A DNA stretch of 64,000 nucleotides from Notamacropus eugenii (GCF_028372415.1 NC_092876.1:216925528-216989527); one strand, 5' to 3'. Shown: positions 1 to 11,060, counted from the stretch's first letter. Numbers and translations are program-made. The notes: generated by a model from the sequence alone, not told the origin.

Positions 1-149
1 AGTAGGTAGTCAAAATGATTATTGATTTGATTGATGCTAAAGGAATAGCTTTAAAGTGCAATTTCAGCCATCAACCAGCAGTTGGATGAGGTATTGCTTT
101 GATCAGTGGAGACTTCTCAACACTCCTGACATTATGCCACTCAGGTAGG

Positions 150-460
150 TACATTATATGTATTTTAAAAATATATATTTTATTGATTTCTTCTTATAGC
201 TTTCCCTTTTCAATCACACTCTCCCCTCACCAATAGGACCATCCCTTGTAACAAAGGAGTACAATTAAGCAAAGCATATGAACACATTGGTCATGCCTTG
301 CAATTTATGATTAATTCCCCTACTTATTGTCTACCAGCTCTCTTAGAGAAGAGAGAGATATGTTTTGCTACTAGTTTTCTGGTAAAATCAAGGTAGGTCA
401 CTGCATTGACTAGTACTGGTGGATTATAATTTTTTTTGCATGTGTTTGTTTATTTCACTG
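150..460 (-). mobile_element. Probable L1 3'-UTR fragment
   Basis: The T-rich start, the C-rich stretch ctcccctcaccaataggacc and the following A-rich tract resemble the L1 3' UTR seen in minus orientation elsewhere in the window. No coding part is attached. The call is tentative. Confidence 0.35.
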
Positions 461-696
461 CCCTTCACCCCCTCCTTCCCCCATGTATAATTCTTAAGAC
501 ACAGGCCACTCTCTCGCCCAAAGCCCACAATGGCTCCATTTTACTTCTTGAAGCAAAGTTAAATTCCTTCTGTTGAGATCTGAGGTCTTCTACAGTCTTT
601 TCCAACTTACCTTTCTGGCCTTATTTCATGCTACTATTTTTCATATAATTTAAATTCAGTTTAAACTAGATTAAGAGCTGTTCCCAGAACTGCTAT

Positions 697-964
697 TGTA
701 ATTCAGTCATTTCATCCATGTTGACTCTTTGTGACTATATTTGGGGTTTTATTGGCAAAGATACTTGAGTGGTTTGCCATTTCCTTCTCCAACTCACCAA
801 AGTCAATTGCAAGTCATCTATAGGAAACTGAGGCAAACAGGGTTAAATGACTTGCCTAAGGTCACACAGCTAGTCAATGTCTGAGGTCAGATCAGAACTC
901 AGGAAGAGAAGTTTTCCTGACTCCAGACCCTGCACTCTGTCTACTTAACTACCTAGTTGTTTCC
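697..964 (-). mobile_element. Mar-1 type CORE-SINE with RTE/BovB tail
   Basis: In minus orientation this shows the tRNA-like head (tacctagttgt at the right), the CORE segment (gtcacacagctagt, gaggcaaacagggttaa) and an RTE-type tail at the left (gactctttgtgac). It lies within an L2. Confidence 0.8.
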
Positions 965-1034
965 AAGAATACCACATTTCATCTTCCACCTTCATGCAAC
1001 CTTTGGCTCACCATTCTAGAGCAACCTGGATAGT

Positions 1035-1440
1035 TGTGGTAGTGGTCTAGCCCTTTAACTATCAGGATCCTTTTCTTCTACCTTAGGGTTCCCTAATTAG
1101 CATATCAGGACCCAAACCCCACCTAATTATCAACCAACAGTATCCCTTCCACTTCTGCCTTGGGGCTGATTTTATATCAGCCCCTGATCATAACTAACCC
1201 CTTTGACCAAGGATCAGGGAAACAGATTGCTTGGGCTTTGTTTTAGCACCTATATAAATTTCCCTGTAAGACGAACTCTGGCACCACTTTCCACCTAAGT
1301 GTGACACATCTTAGTAGTGTTCCTTCCACTGACTGAGCTGTCTGGTTGTGAATATATGCTGAATAAACCTGTTTCCTTTGCCAGATATCTGTCTTGACAG
1401 GTCTTGCTGCTACCTGGAGCAGTCCTGTTAGATTTCCCCA
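1035..1440 (+). mobile_element. Solo LTR, ERV1-like (approximate ends)
   Basis: A segment starting near tgtggtagtgg has the layout of a retroviral LTR in plus orientation: a TATA-like ctatataaat at 1248-1257, an AATAAA signal near 1361, and a U5-like tail to about 1440. It interrupts the L2. No internal viral region is attached, so it is a fossil solo LTR. The family name is not known to me. Confidence 0.5.
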
Positions 1441-1665
1441 TGACTTACCCTAACTGACATTCTGCCAGGCATTTTCCTTTCACCAGCACTCATCTCCTTG
1501 TCCTGATTGATATCTGGCCACTAGACCCAGATGGATCTGGAGGAGAAAGTGAGGCTGGTGGTTTTGCCCAGCCTTCCCTCACTCAAATCAAAGTCAGTTG
1601 CAAGTCTTGTCATCATCTCTCCTGATGCCCTTGAGAATGAAGGACAAACCACACACATAAACAGA
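1441..1665 (+). mobile_element. Unnamed marsupial-type interspersed repeat, copy 1
   Basis: Contains ctggaggagaaagtgaggct, then ccctcactcaaatcaaagtc, then gaatgaaggacaaac. The same order of segments occurs in reverse complement near 40211-40490, so this is a dispersed family. I recall similar sequence from marsupial genomes but cannot name it. It lies inside the L2. Confidence 0.5.
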
Positions 1666-1951
1666 GCCAGTGGAGGACAGATTCATCTACAAAAATTATC
1701 CCCGTGCCTGAATTGCACTCTCTCATCATTTCTCCCTCTTGGAAACCTTGTGCCTATTTCTCTGTGGAGTTCTCTCATTTTGAAATTTCTCTCAAGTTTT
1801 ATTTTTTAATGATACATTTTTGTTTCAAGGGAGTAGATAGACTCAGACTCATAGGTAAGCCACCTACAAAGCTTATTCCCCCAAAACAATTAAGGAAAAC
1901 AACATCAAAAAGTGATTGTGACTGATTAACTTGTAACTCTCTTGTGTTTGT

Positions 1952-1970
1952 TAAAAAAAAAAAAAAAAAA
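1952..1970 (+). repeat. Poly(A) tract
   Basis: Run of 19 A residues; possibly the end of an unrecognised retroelement in 1795-1970, which otherwise shows no recognisable content. Confidence 0.6.
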
Positions 1971-2079
1971 GGAAGGGCATGTGCCTTTAGCTTTAACAAG
2001 ACAGTACCAATATTGTCCACTGTATTTAACCTAAGGTTTTGCCCATTTGCTGGTCAATAATCATCGTCATTGGTATCAT

Positions 2080-2440
2080 TGTGGTTATTGAATATGGCTG
2101 TATTTTCTCTTCTCTGCATCACTTCATACAAGTCTTCTCATGTTTCTTTTAATTCTTCACCTCTGTCTTTCCTTATGAATCAGAAGTATTCTATTACACT
2201 TACGTAACTCTTCAGTCATTTCCCAATTACTAGGCACAGGGTTTGCTTTTATTTATTTTTCTTTCAAATAGTGCTGCCATGAATATTTTGTACAAATCAG
2301 TCTATTCTTCCTATTATTAATTAAAATAGTGGGATCACAGGATCAAAAAGTAGGAACGATTTTGTCATTTTTCTTACATAATTCCTAATTGCTGTTTAAA
2401 GCAAATCAGTTCAGAGCTCTACCCAAAGTGACCTGGCATA
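2080..2440 (-). mobile_element. L1 ORF2 C-terminal fragment
   Basis: The plus strand carries the diverged mirror of the ORF2 end (tatttctattac-type segment, gctgccatgaatatttt, gggatcacaggatcaaa). It aligns in order with the better L1 copies at 3281-3613 and 13500-13700. Confidence 0.6.
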
Positions 2441-2595
2441 ACTATTTTCTCACTACTTCTTCAGCTAAAGAGAGGCAAGAGCGATAGCATTCACTCCACC
2501 TACACTTCCAGGTTTGTTTTGAAGCTTCTCGCCATAGGGAAGTGAACAAGAATATGGTAGGAATGGTAAGGAATGTACTCACCTCAACCTGAAGA

Positions 2596-2850
2596 TTGAG
2601 GCAATTGTTTACTATGCACCCTGGAGTCAGGAAGACCTGAGTTCAAATGTGCCTCTGACACTAGCTGTGTGACCCTGGGCAAGTCACTTAACCTCTGTTT
2701 TGCCTCAGTTTCTTCAACTGTATAGTGGAGATAATAATAGCACCAATCTTACAGGGCTGTTATGAGGATCAAATGAGATGATAATTGTAAGGTGCATAGC
2801 ATATTGCCTGGGCCATAGTAAGTGCTATACAAATGCTAGCTATTGTTATT
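2596..2850 (+). mobile_element. MIR/THER-1 CORE-SINE
   Basis: Reads as a nearly complete plus-strand MIR: ggagtcaggaagacctgag, ctgtgtgaccctgggcaagt, gtttcttcaactgt and the tail gttatgaggatcaaatgaga. About 255 bp long. Confidence 0.85.
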
Positions 2851-3720
2851 ACTATGGGCCAGGCACTGTACTAAGTTCAGAGGATACATATACAAAGTCC
2901 TTGTCTTCAAGGAGCTTGTATAGGTTTTTTTTTTTTTTAATTAATTAATTAATTTGTTTTCAGTTTTCTACAATCACTTCCATAAGTTTTAGATTTCTTC
3001 CCCATCCCTCCCCAAGACACCATGTAATCTTATATGGATTCTACATATACATTCTTATTAACCACATTCTCACATTAGTCATGTTGCATAGAAGAATTAA
3101 AATGAATGGGAAAAACCATGAGAAAAATCAAACCAAAACATAACACAACACAAGAGAAAACAGTCTGTTTCATTCTGCATTTCAATTCCATAGCTCTTTC
3201 TCTGGATGTGAATGGTATTTTGCTTCAAGGGTCCTTTGGGAAATTTTAGGTCCTTGCATTGCTGTGAAGGGCTAAGTCAATCAGAAACAGTCCTCGTATC
3301 CTATTTCTGTGTATAATGTTCTCCTGGTTCTGCTCCTTTCACTCAGCATCAGTTCATATAAGTCTTTCCAGGTCTCTCTGAAGTCTTCCTGTTCATCATT
3401 TCTCATAGCACAGTAGTATTCCATTATATTCATATACCACAACTTGCTCAGCCATTCTCCAATGGATGGGCATCCCCTCAATTTCCAATTCTTGGCTACC
3501 ACAAAGAGAGCTGATGTAAATATTTTGGTACACATGGAACACTTTCTCATTTTTATGATCTCTTTGGGATACAGTTCTAGAAGTGATATTTCTGGGTCAA
3601 AGGTTATGCACATTTGTATAATCCTTTGGGCATAGTAAGGAGTTTATAGTTTAATGCAATCTAGTAAGGGAAGATAATACATAAAAGGATGCTGGAAAGG
3701 GACATGATAAAGAAGTTAAA
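2850..3720 (+). repeat. Old dispersed repeat split by the L1
   Basis: gggccaggcactgtactaag and tcttcaaggagctt at 2850-2923 continue after the L1 as tagtttaatgcaatctagta (3645-3720). The same pattern (gccaggcactg...aaggagcttacattctaatg) recurs at 23390, 46980 and 61700. I do not know its family name. Confidence 0.45.
2924..3636 (-). mobile_element. 5'-truncated L1 with 3' UTR and ORF2 end
   Basis: A minus-strand L1 of about 710 bp. The 3' UTR (2940-3280, with ctttctctggatgtgaatgg) begins at a T run and is followed by the ORF2 C-terminus at 3281-3613 (WLSKLWYMNIMEYYCAMRND matches the conserved L1 end). Imperfect target repeats flank it: aaggagcttgtatag (2909-2923) and aaggagtttatag (3637-3649). 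Confidence 0.85.
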
Positions 3721-4890
3721 CAAATCCAACAGTACAGAGATTTGGGGGAACTAAAACTTGGTTTTCCTGGGTCTCCTCCTTCAATGGACATGTTGGAGTT
3801 AGTGAGTTCCAGGCTCTGCCCTCTGATGAGAGGGCAGAGGCTACTGATGACATGTGGGTACTCAGGTGGATTGGATCTTTCAGCTTGATGAAATTCTCAA
3901 TGATGAGATTACTGAGGCCATGACAAAGTCCAAAGAAATCTAAAAGAGTGAAGAGCTGGTGAACAATGAATGATAAATTAAGTTCAAAAAGTTACAGCGA
4001 AATCAGAAACAAAAGAATTCAAAAGAGACAACCAAAGTTTAGGGATTTTTCTGGCTTGCAGGGTATGACTGTGGGCCTGATTCACAAAAGAATTAAAATA
4101 GACTCTGAGGCTGTGTTCCCAAAATGTTGAGCATTCTCTTTTATGGGGAAGAGACTACACAATAGCTTCAGTTCATCAGGGAATCAGTGGATGTAGTGGA
4201 GAGCAGCATGGTGGAATGAATGTCAGTCACTATCTGTTCAGAGTAAAAGTATCAGATAGTAGAACATCACATAAGATCTGCAAAAGACCACGTAGCAGAG
4301 GAAACAGCTCATGAGAAGACACCAGCAGCTATCAGTACAGAGGAAAATTCAATTCAATAAACATCTGTTAAGTGCCTATTCTGTGCCAGGTACTGTGTTA
4401 AGCAAAGAAAGCTGAAAAGCAGGGAGGGAGAGGGCCACCAGAGGGTACCTGATGTTGCTCCATGGTGTCAAAACCAAACAGAGATGCTGATGGCAAGTGG
4501 AGTTATCAGGAAGGTTGAAAGTCTTCTATAAAGGAAGGCTAAGAGGGGATTTAGTGCTTTGCCTAGCTCTACGATAGAGGGAAAGGCAGCTGAAGGTGAA
4601 CTGAGGTATAGAGTACCAAAACTTGATCCATTCTCCCTGGTGATGAGATTTTAGGTCACCTGCTTATTCTAGGGGCCAACGGGGAGGGGAGGAAGGGGGA
4701 CACGTTGTAAAGAGGGCAACCAGTAGCAGCATAAGAGATAGAGGGGAGTTCTAAAGGAGATACAGACCCAAGAGCATGTCATTATGGCTATGTATCTTTA
4801 TTGTGAGGATGTTCTCTCTCATGAATGTTCACTATGCAAATGCTCTTCCTTTCCTACTGGTAAAGTGGGAATTTGTGGGAGAGTATATAT
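3720..4890. other. Mostly single-copy sequence
   Basis: No gene, RNA or clear repeat is visible except a short old-repeat stub at 4340-4405 (gtgcctattctgtgccaggt). The inverted gcagaggct-type words near 3817-3843 are too short to support a structure. Confidence 0.5.
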
Positions 4891-4904
4891 ATCCTATATG
4901 TATG

Positions 4905-5380
4905 GATGATCTTCCACGATCTTTATTTTGTTGTGCTGTAAACTTAAGAAGCTTTGGTTTTGTGGGTTCCTTTCCCAAACAGTGCTTTCATGAAGATAGG
5001 CAGCTCAATCCAATAATCTTCTGTAGTAATCTGTAGTAAACCTGTGGTCTTGAATCCACATGTGGCTCTCTAGGTCCTCAAGGATGGACCTTTGACTGAA
5101 TCTAAACTTCACAGAACAAACGGGATTTTGGATTCAGTCAAAGGATCACCCTTGATGAGCTAGAGGCTGTGGTCCATGACCTAGACATGTGGCTACCATA
5201 GGCTTCCCACTCCTGGTATAGAACTTGTATTTTTCTGGGATCGTGTTTTTGGAGCTTCTAGAAGAGAGAATCTAAAAGCCATAACAAGCAACAGTGTAGA
5301 GGGATTTAGCATTATCCTGCCTCTCTTACCCCTTCCACCATGATCAGCCTGTTGTAGACATGGGGAATTGGAAACCAAAA
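4905..5380 (+). repeat. Unnamed repeat, plus copy, split by hAT-like element
   Basis: tttcccaaacagtgctttca through cttctgtagtaatctg (about 4968-5036) and tagaacttgtatttttctgg (5218 onward) match, in order, the reverse complement of 6020-6200. The gap between them is filled by the palindromic element at 5026-5214. In one frame both copies read FPKQCxHxDxxLNxxIFCS, but no long frame supports a protein. Confidence 0.55.
5026..5214. mobile_element. Palindromic hAT-type miniature element
   Basis: Left arm aatccacatgtggctctcta and right arm tagacatgtggctaccatag are near mirror images around a centre with cagaacaaac. Close relative of the better-preserved copy at 20164-20363. The target duplication is not clear. 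Confidence 0.55.
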
Positions 5381-5559
5381 ATCACCCTTCCTTTCCCTCT
5401 CCAGCTGAGAGCTAATGAAATGTATGTAGTGGAATTATGGAGAGGCCAAAGGGAACTTTGAGTTTTCTCTCATTGGCCCATTTTGAGTGATTATCTCAAA
5501 GCTCCTTTTTCTATTAAGCTGGCAGATGACTTTTTTTTCTCTTTGGGAGAGGACTAAAC

Positions 5560-5802
5560 TCAAGCAAAGAACCTGATTGTGACTTAATAGCTGTTCTGAC
5601 TTCTTCCTGCCCAAATGAGCCACTTCCCACTTCTCACTTCCCACCCAGCTCCTTAGAAGTTTAGGCGGGTCTGAACAAGATTGAGGACAATGTTAATTCA
5701 ACCATATAAGATTTTAAAATGAATCTTCGAAATGAAGACTTTGGAAAAAGAGAGAACTCTGGCTCTCCCCAAGTCATTGGTTATTAATAATCATTTCTCT
5801 CA
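5560..5802 (-). mobile_element. LTR-like fragment related to the 24-kb LTR
   Basis: gggtctgaacaagattgagg, caatgttaattcaacc and the terminal ataatcatttctctca resemble 24380-24536, the U3 end of the solo LTR there. It would begin (sense) at 5802. The remaining extent is uncertain; a retroviral fossil if correct. Confidence 0.4.
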
Positions 5803-6019
5803 GAGGAAGGAATTTTTAATTTGCTATCTTTTTGTTTACCATTAACATAAAAGAAAATCCATTTGGCTGCAAAATCCTTATATGACTAATGTCTTCTGTG
5901 CATAAATTTGGACACAGGTTTGGATATCTGTAGAGGTATGGAAGACAATGCCCTGTTTCCTAGAAGCCAAGGTGTGAGGGAAGAAAAAGGAGATGATGAT
6001 TTCATATGACAGTACTGAA

Positions 6020-6260
6020 AATGAAACCGCACTAGACTGCTTCTTGTTCTGGCTTCTAAATTCTCTCTCCCAGAAGTCTCCGAAAACACAGTCCTGGAAA
6101 TACAAGTTCTAGACAGATCACCAAGTAGCGAACTACAGAAGATTGCCTGATTGAGTTCCTTATCTCCATGGCAGCACTGTTTGGGAAAGCAGCACTTTGA
6201 AATTGTACTCCTAAGAAGGCACATATACTCTATAAACAGAGAACCTATAAACAGAGAGAT
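6020..6260 (-). repeat. Unnamed repeat, minus copy
   Basis: Reverse complement matches 4968-5036 plus 5218-5310, without the hAT-like insertion seen there. The two copies therefore form a broken inverted pair about 1 kb apart. Confidence 0.55.
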
Positions 6261-6387
6261 TAACAGCATAGATAGATGTGTACTACTACACCTAGGAGGG
6301 AGAAGCCTTTGAGGCAAAAGCCAAACTCAGGAAATGAAATAGGGTCTGTCCAACTCACAGTGACCCAATGTACTAAATCCTTTGATG

Positions 6388-6590
6388 TAAGAAGGAAGGA
6401 AACGGAATAAGCATTTATATAATGCCTACTATGTGTCCATACTATGCTACGCATTTTACAAATATCATCTCATTTGATCCTCACAACAACCCTTTGATGT
6501 TGGTGCTTTTATTATCCCCATTTTACAGTTAAGGAAACTGAGGTAAAACAGAGGTCACACAGCTAGTAAATGTCTAAAGCCTGAAACGGT
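6388..6590 (-). mobile_element. MIR/THER-1 CORE-SINE
   Basis: atcatctcatttgatcctca, ttatccccattttacagtta and ggtcacacagctagtaaat give a minus-strand MIR with its tail at the left. Confidence 0.85.
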
Positions 6591-6599
6591 AAGAAAAAT

Positions 6600-7040
6600 T
6601 TCCTTAAATTCCCTGAGGGGAAGTGAGGCCTATAATAAGAGCTTAGGCATCCAGCTCTACTTTTCCTTGGCACCCTGCTCATTAAGATTATCATTGTGTC
6701 ACCCTTTAAGGGGAAACAGCCCCCCAAATGATGCAAATAAGTGCTAATCACATGTACACTTCTTACACACAGATGTCTCCCCATGTAACGTTACATGCGA
6801 AGGCCTTCAAGGGTACACTTAAATGCCTTTTGCTTGGAACTGTTGGGTTATTTGGTGGATTGGATAAAAGAAGTACATTTAGGTTTCACAAATAATACTT
6901 TTGAATAGATGGCAGAAAGTGTCAATCTGGGGTAGCTTTCATAGAACTGATCTTTGAGGGGTTATAGGCTATACAATATTAGATGTTTCCATTTTTAACT
7001 TCTCAAATTTTCCTAGAAGAACTTTGTCTTATTTCTCCCT
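6600..7040. other. Single-copy sequence
   Basis: No gene or repeat recognised; no long open frame. Confidence 0.5.
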
Positions 7041-7215
7041 TAAACATTTTATTTCTTTCCTTACATTTTATTTATCTGTAAAAGCACTGTGTCCACACAC
7101 CATTCCTTCTCCTTCCCCTTACTCCCAATAGAATAAAGATTCCTTGAGTAAAGGGGCTCTACATGCCTCTGATACCTTAGTACATTGCATATAGTAGGTA
7201 CTAACTGAGTACGGA
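7040..7215 (+). mobile_element. L2 3' end
   Basis: agattccttgagtaaagggg, then gcatatagtaggtactaact: the diverged L2 3' terminal signature. Confidence 0.6.
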
Positions 7216-7519
7216 ATGATATTCAAAGTAAGGGTATTGGGTCAGACTAGGAACTGTCTGCCAAAAAAAAAAATGCTGAGGCTGGAGGAAAGGAAAAGTA
7301 GAAGCAAATTCCTCAATACTTCAGGCAGCAGCTCGAGGACATGCACTGAAGAAAAGCTGAGTCAGCTTATGCCTGTGGTTCTAGCTATATTTCTAACCTT
7401 TCCCACTGTAGTTTTAGCACAGTGTGATAGCTTCTCAGTGCATATCTTTGATTACTTCCATCCTCAGCTGGATTTGCCCACAGGGCCTGAAGCCTTAACA
7501 TAATGCCAAGTATTTTATT

Positions 7520-7740
7520 TTATTTCAGATTTTTTGATGCCTTTTATTTTTCATACCACAGTTATTCTTCCACTACCACCTCTGTTAAAATCACCCCCTT
7601 TTAATAACAACAACCAACACTTAAATAAAAGCAGTCAGCATGGCAACCACATCTGACAGCACACTTAGCTTTTCATACCCGTAAACCTCCACCTTGCTAC
7701 CAAGAGGAAAGAAGTATGTTTAATTGTCTGTTTTCTCTAG
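7520..7740 (-). mobile_element. L1 3'-UTR fragment
   Basis: tttttgatgccttttatttt followed by the cagtcagcatggcaaccaca and cctccaccttgctaccaaga segments resembles the L1 3' UTR variant also present at 52450-52680. Confidence 0.45.
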
Positions 7741-8330
7741 AACCAAGTGTACCAGGAATCCTTTAAGTGCCAATTAGCAGAAGCAGTAGTCCCTGAAAAT
7801 TATTATTAGAATACTTTTGATTCTTAATTTGACCTCCAAGAAATCCTGGAGTTTCTGGTGAGCACCTGAATTTAAGGGATAGTAATGGTAATGGTCTATT
7901 TTGGGAGAAAGTTTCAATTAATTAAATGACTCTCTTAAACATCTCACAGGGGACTAGTGAGGTATTGTAAACCATTACTCTTCTTTCTCCATGTTTTTCA
8001 TGTCTTATATCATTCCCTGCAGCCAGCAATATGCAAGAAGGCTTATCTCCCTCAATGGCTGAACTTCAGTTGGCACTCTTCCTTTCTGTGGTACGGCTGT
8101 CTACTGTCATGAGTTTAATAGAATATAAACAAGCTGGAATTGGAGGAGGCACTTGTATTCTTTGCATTTTTTTGTGCTTATAGCATAGGCCATAGAGCGA
8201 AAGAGAGTTAAAATAACATGAAATTAGTAAGCAGAGGTTGGTCTTGCAACTTTTAAACTGCTAAGTCAAGGATCTGAAGCACTAAAAGACATTGGAAGAA
8301 GAGGCCAGACAAAACCAGAAGCCCAATCTT
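7740..8330. other. Single-copy sequence
   Basis: Nothing recognised beyond unremarkable A+T-rich DNA. The preceding open frame of 95 codons at 7216-7503 has no recognisable domain and runs out of an L2 tail, so I do not call it a gene. Confidence 0.45.
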
Positions 8331-8344
8331 CAGTTTAAAGGGAG

Positions 8345-8600
8345 GGATCTAACCCATTTCTTTGTGTCGTGGATTCCTTTGGCAGTCTAATCCCCCTTCT
8401 CAGGATAGGGGATGGACCCCTTCTCGGGATGTTTTAAATAATTAAAGGAAATGCTAAATTCCATTTAGGGGTTAATAAAAAGTAAAAAAGTATGTCAAAA
8501 GATGCAAATTCTCCAAATTCATATATTCACTGAAATTCATCCACAAATCTCTTTGGGGTTCTGGGAACCCCAAGTTAAGAAAACCTATTTTGGAATAGAA
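8345..8600. mobile_element. hAT-type non-autonomous element, degraded
   Basis: gtcgtggattcctttggcag, tggaccccttctcgggatg and the end tgggaaccccaagttaagaa resemble an old mammalian hAT miniature family with ttcttaacctgggg-type termini. Family uncertain. Confidence 0.45.
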
Positions 8601-8879
8601 ATCTCCAAGTTTTTTGGATTACACACCTCTATCAGTAAAATATTTTTCAGTATGTACCTCCATGATATTTATTTGTAAAATGAATTTTATATATACATAT
8701 ATTGATATACAAATTATGTTATAAAACATACAAAAATATAAATATAAAAACGAAAAAGTATATGATCCTAGGATCCATAGGGATCCAGTGGATTTTATTG
8801 ATTAGAAGAGTGGTATGCAGACCTGTGCTTTAGGGAAACAATTTTGGGAACTATGTGGACTGAAGAAATGAAATATTTG

Positions 8880-9088
8880 ATACAAGGAAGTTACTAGGAG
8901 GCTATTTCAATTGTCCAAGAGAGAAATAATAAGGGCTTAAAATGAAGTGGTGAGTATGAGAGTAGAGAAAAGAGGAAGGATGTAAGATATGTGCTAAAGA
9001 TAGTAGTGACAAGCCTTGGCAACTAATTGGATATCTATATACACACACACACACACGTATATATATGTATACATATGTGTGTGTCTGT

Positions 9089-9129
<41 letters not shown>

Positions 9130-9830
9130 GTGAAGGAGAGTGAGAGTCAAGAATTCAGGTAGGGTTGCAAATCTGGGCGATATGGACAAAAACATGAAAG
9201 TTCAAAAAAGCTTTAGGAGGAAAGGTAATGAGTTCTGTTTTGGACATGTCGAGTTTGAGGTGCCTATGGGACATCAAATCTGACATGTCCAATAGGCAGC
9301 TAGTGATTAGGCAATGGAGTGCAGGAGAGAGCAGAGGGGTGGTTACACTAATATTGGAGTCATCTGCATAGAGATGCTAATTATGCAGACAGGGATTGAT
9401 GAAGTTATCCAAATGAGAGAATATAGAGAGGGAAGATAAGTGGTTTTAGAACAATCTTGGAGTATGCCCAATGCGAGTGTGATATGGATAGTTGTATAAC
9501 ATAGAAGACTAAGAAGGAGTGGTCATATATGTCAGAGCACCAAGAAAGGGCAGTTTCAGGACAAACTATAGAGGAGAGAGTAAATATCCAGGAGGGGAGG
9601 AAGGGTGGTCAACAGTGTCAAATGCTGTTTGTTTGTAGAGTTGTTCTTCTAACAAAGGAGTCTTTCAGATGCTGGGAATTGAAGAAGAATGGGGGAAGAT
9701 TAAGAAAAGGCCATCAGATTAGTCAATTAAGAGATCACTGGTCATTTTAAAGAAAGAAGTTTCAGCTGAGTTGGGGAGGGTCAAGAATAAAAGGAGATGG
9801 AGAAGATGGAAGACTGGGTGGGTGGTGATA
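8880..9830 (-). mobile_element. L2 LINE, reverse-transcriptase to 3' region
   Basis: Reverse complement carries L2 coding signatures: gttttggacatgtcgagttt is the mirror of the L2 segment coding LNMSKTE, and caacagtgtcaaatgctg mirrors the L2 AAFDTVD motif. A TG microsatellite sits inside it. Coding frames are broken many times. Confidence 0.7.
9042..9127 (+). repeat. AC/TG microsatellite
   Basis: (ac)n at about 9041-9056 and (tg)n with tctg interruptions at 9077-9127, separated by AT-rich tatgtatacata. Confidence 0.95.
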
Positions 9831-9839
9831 CCCTTAATG

Positions 9840-10680
9840 GAATTAGGAAAGCTTGAAAACAACAGTGGGTTATGGGAAAAGGGAATATAAATAATCCCAA
9901 CCCATTTATGCCTGTTCATCCTCTACTATCCTTTTCCCAACAGAAATGAAAGTATGTATCTGGGCCCTTGTTGAATTCAGGCTTATGTTCTAAGGGATAC
10001 CCTACAGTAGCTGTGAGACAGGGGTGGGAAGAAGAAAAAGGTGGGGATTTTAGGTAGGAGAGGAGAGGACAGAGAATTTTGTCCTTGAGACTGTACTGAT
10101 GACCGAGTCAGGACTTCCCTACTCGGCCAACAGAGTAGTCTTACGGGAAAACATTGATGAGAAGGGGCAAAGTGAAGTATTGAGGAATGTGGATGTGATG
10201 GTCATGGTGATCTTGGAGGTTGAGGTTGATATGTAGCCCATCTTCCTAGTCTCTAATTGGTTGATCAAATACTCCTTCAGGGTAAGCCCCAGCCTCATTG
10301 GGATCACTCAGTGACTCCAGATCCCAACCGAAGATTATTTCTTTAGAGGAAGAGGGACTTTGATTTTACTTCTCCAAAGCCTCATCCACTCCTTCTTGTA
10401 TACACTGGGAAATTGGAAACCGTGACCGCTAAAGCCCTTTCAGTGAGGTTGAATGACCAGTAGTATTTTATTGGTTCAGTGGGGATGTAGCTAGACACCT
10501 GGTCTATCCCTAGAATTGATTGTCTTTCTTTCACCTTTCTTGGATAGCCTCATTCTTTTTCCTCATGATTATTCTTACTAAAAATTAGTCCTCTGCTGTT
10601 CATATCATTTGCTCTTTGAGATTGTCAGGCACTATAGGCAGCACACCACCACTACCAAAAGACATGTGATGTATTGATGC
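9840..10680. other. Unassigned, mostly single-copy sequence
   Basis: No gene recognised. The 62- to 66-codon frames here have no domain features. Ends where the CR1/L3 fragment begins. Confidence 0.4.
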
Positions 10681-10689
10681 TCTATATAA

Positions 10690-11060
10690 AATCTGTACGG
10701 GTTAGAGGTAGATGAGATCTCAGAGGTCATCTGGTTTGGCACACACCTGAATAAGAAGTCTTTCTACAATCTAGAGTCATAGATTGAGAGTTGACCAGGT
10801 AGGTGGTCATGCAGTCTTTGCTTGAAAACCTATAATTTGAGGGAATCAAAATTTCTAGACCACTTCTAAGGCAGCCCACTCCACTTGTAGGCCAGGACAC
10901 TAGTGGAACTGGGGATTCTTGAACTTTAAACAGTTGAAGATAGGTATCATATCTTCTTTCCTCACAGCTAAATCTCTCCCTAGTACTTTCCAATAATAAA
11001 ACCAATAATCAAAAAATATGAATTGAAGACCCTTCACCATTTTGGTTGCCCTCATTTGAA
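10690..11060 (-). mobile_element. CR1/L3-clade LINE 3' fragment
   Basis: agatctcagaggtcatctgg, catgcagtctttgcttgaaa and aaggcagcccactccactt match the well-known CR1-type tail pattern (gaggtcatctagtccaa...cagcc-ttcca). Orientation inferred from that pattern. Confidence 0.5.

Larger units (their letters stand above)
535..1790 (+). mobile_element. L2 LINE 3' part with nested insertions
   Basis: Pieces at about 535-690, 966-1034 and 1691-1790 read in order as the L2 C-terminal coding and 3' region (for example cttttccaacttacctttctgg, then ccaccttcatgcaacctttg, then a segment resembling the aatgctctc region). They are separated by a Mar-1 SINE, an LTR and an unnamed repeat, so the L2 is the oldest layer. 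Confidence 0.6.

Noticed and set aside
3281-3613. 110-codon minus-strand frame
   Set aside because: It is the C-terminal relic of L1 ORF2, not a host gene.
5886-6317. 143-codon minus-strand frame as a novel gene
   Set aside because: Overlaps the unnamed repeat; the related copy at 4.9-5.4 kb is split and not open, so coding is unlikely.
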